From Neomoorella thermoacetica (GTDB taxonomy: Bacteria > Bacillota > DSM-521 > Neomoorellales > Neomoorellaceae): a stretch of DNA of 64,000 nucleotides. Position 1 is the first letter of the stretch. Every line of letters starts with the position of its first letter. The stretch covers positions 1 to 64,000 of the forward strand of contig NZ_MDDC01000007.1 in the NCBI RefSeq assembly GCF_001875325.1, written 5' to 3'. The notes under the pieces are model-generated. The model was not told where the DNA came from and ran no database searches. It worked only from the letters and a program-made list of their open reading frames with translations. The position numbers and the translations under genes are program-made. Positions 63,880 to 64,000 of this stretch are shown here, in pieces.

Positions 63880-64000
63880 CCTCGAGCAACTGGGAATAGT
63901 ATTCTTTCATAAGTTTTAAAGAAATAATGTTGTTGCAGGCCTCTCCCGGTAAGCAAGAACCTCTGGCCTTACGCCATGGCTCCTCTTGATGCGTAAGTTC
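63872..64000 (-). CDS. Panacea/SocA-type antitoxin, C-terminal part, cut by window edge
   Basis: The last 42 codons read ELTHQEEPWRKARGSCLPGE then ISLKLMKEYYSQLLEDE. The ELTHxExPW motif and the closing ISxxxMKEYYxxL match the C terminus of Panacea (SocA/DUF4065) antitoxins. It overlaps the toxin start by 8 bases, the usual antitoxin-toxin coupling. The antitoxin frame itself is open to the edge. Confidence 0.8.
   Translation of the reverse strand, partial: ELTHQEEPWRKARGSCLPGEACNNIISLKLMKEYYSQLLEDE

Overview
The window looks like part of a large plasmid or integrative conjugative element from a spore-forming, probably thermophilic, Gram-positive Clostridia-type bacterium (Desulfotomaculum/Moorella-like). 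The evidence is GC-rich coding with AGGAGG-type ribosome sites, a YyaC-like sporulation protein, a SpoIIM-like protein, two copper-amine-oxidase N-terminal (stalk) domain proteins, LexA boxes of the Gram-positive CGAAC-N4-GTTCG type, and Flp/Tad pilus genes without outer-membrane parts. No rRNA, tRNA or CRISPR array was seen, and no replication initiator, relaxase, VirB4, coupling protein or integrase was recognised.

Layout. 0-4.5 kb: end of an IS3-family element, a lipoprotein nuclease, lexA and a LexA-regulated Y-family polymerase, and a HepT-like orphan. 4.7-12.6 kb: YhaM-like exonuclease, then a plasmid maintenance block with an actin-like ParM, nine palindromic centromere-like repeats and a ParR candidate. 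Upstream of it lies a plasmid-type operon (metallopeptidase, gamma-glutamylcyclotransferase, class II amidotransferase), and an RHH regulator whose own promoter region resembles that operon's. 12.7-14.1 kb: a TnpB element with its guide-RNA end. 14.9-35.7 kb: one long minus-strand run carrying two Tad pilus motors (two TadA, two TadB/TadC pairs, two CpaB, two TadZ-like), five small pilins, TadE/TadG pseudopilins, one prepilin peptidase, secreted PKD-type proteins and a membrane thiol oxidoreductase. 35.8-37.5 kb: XRE-ImmA-PIN module. 37.6-46.5 kb: secreted and stalk-domain proteins, a second TnpB element, many broken remnants and palindromes. 46.6-61.7 kb: a fused TadZ-like ATPase, YyaC, PP2C-like phosphatase, a two-radical-SAM plus NadM cluster, cell-wall hydrolases, a ParB-like protein, an LCP protein and a VirB6/TrbL-like conjugation membrane protein. 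61.8-64.0 kb: an IscB element inserted in the toxin gene of a Panacea-type toxin-antitoxin pair.

How it fits together. Segregation (ParM/ParR/repeats, ParB-like), conjugation (VirB6-like protein, SLT-M23 hydrolase, CHAP protein), surface attachment (double Tad system, PKD proteins) and stability modules (Panacea toxin-antitoxin, XRE-ImmA-PIN, HepT-like) make a coherent mobile-element package. On top lies a dense layer of IS200/IS605-type RNA-guided elements: two tnpB genes with intact catalytic residues, an iscB with an intact HNH but an apparently dead RuvC, their guide-RNA ends, an orphan guide RNA whose tnpB is gone, and several solo palindromic ends.

The strongest candidate for something new is the IscB element at 62.2-63.8 kb. 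Its guide RNA is read from the 5' half of the toxin gene it interrupts. Removing the element restores one open toxin frame. Its nuclease looks like a natural HNH-only nickase.
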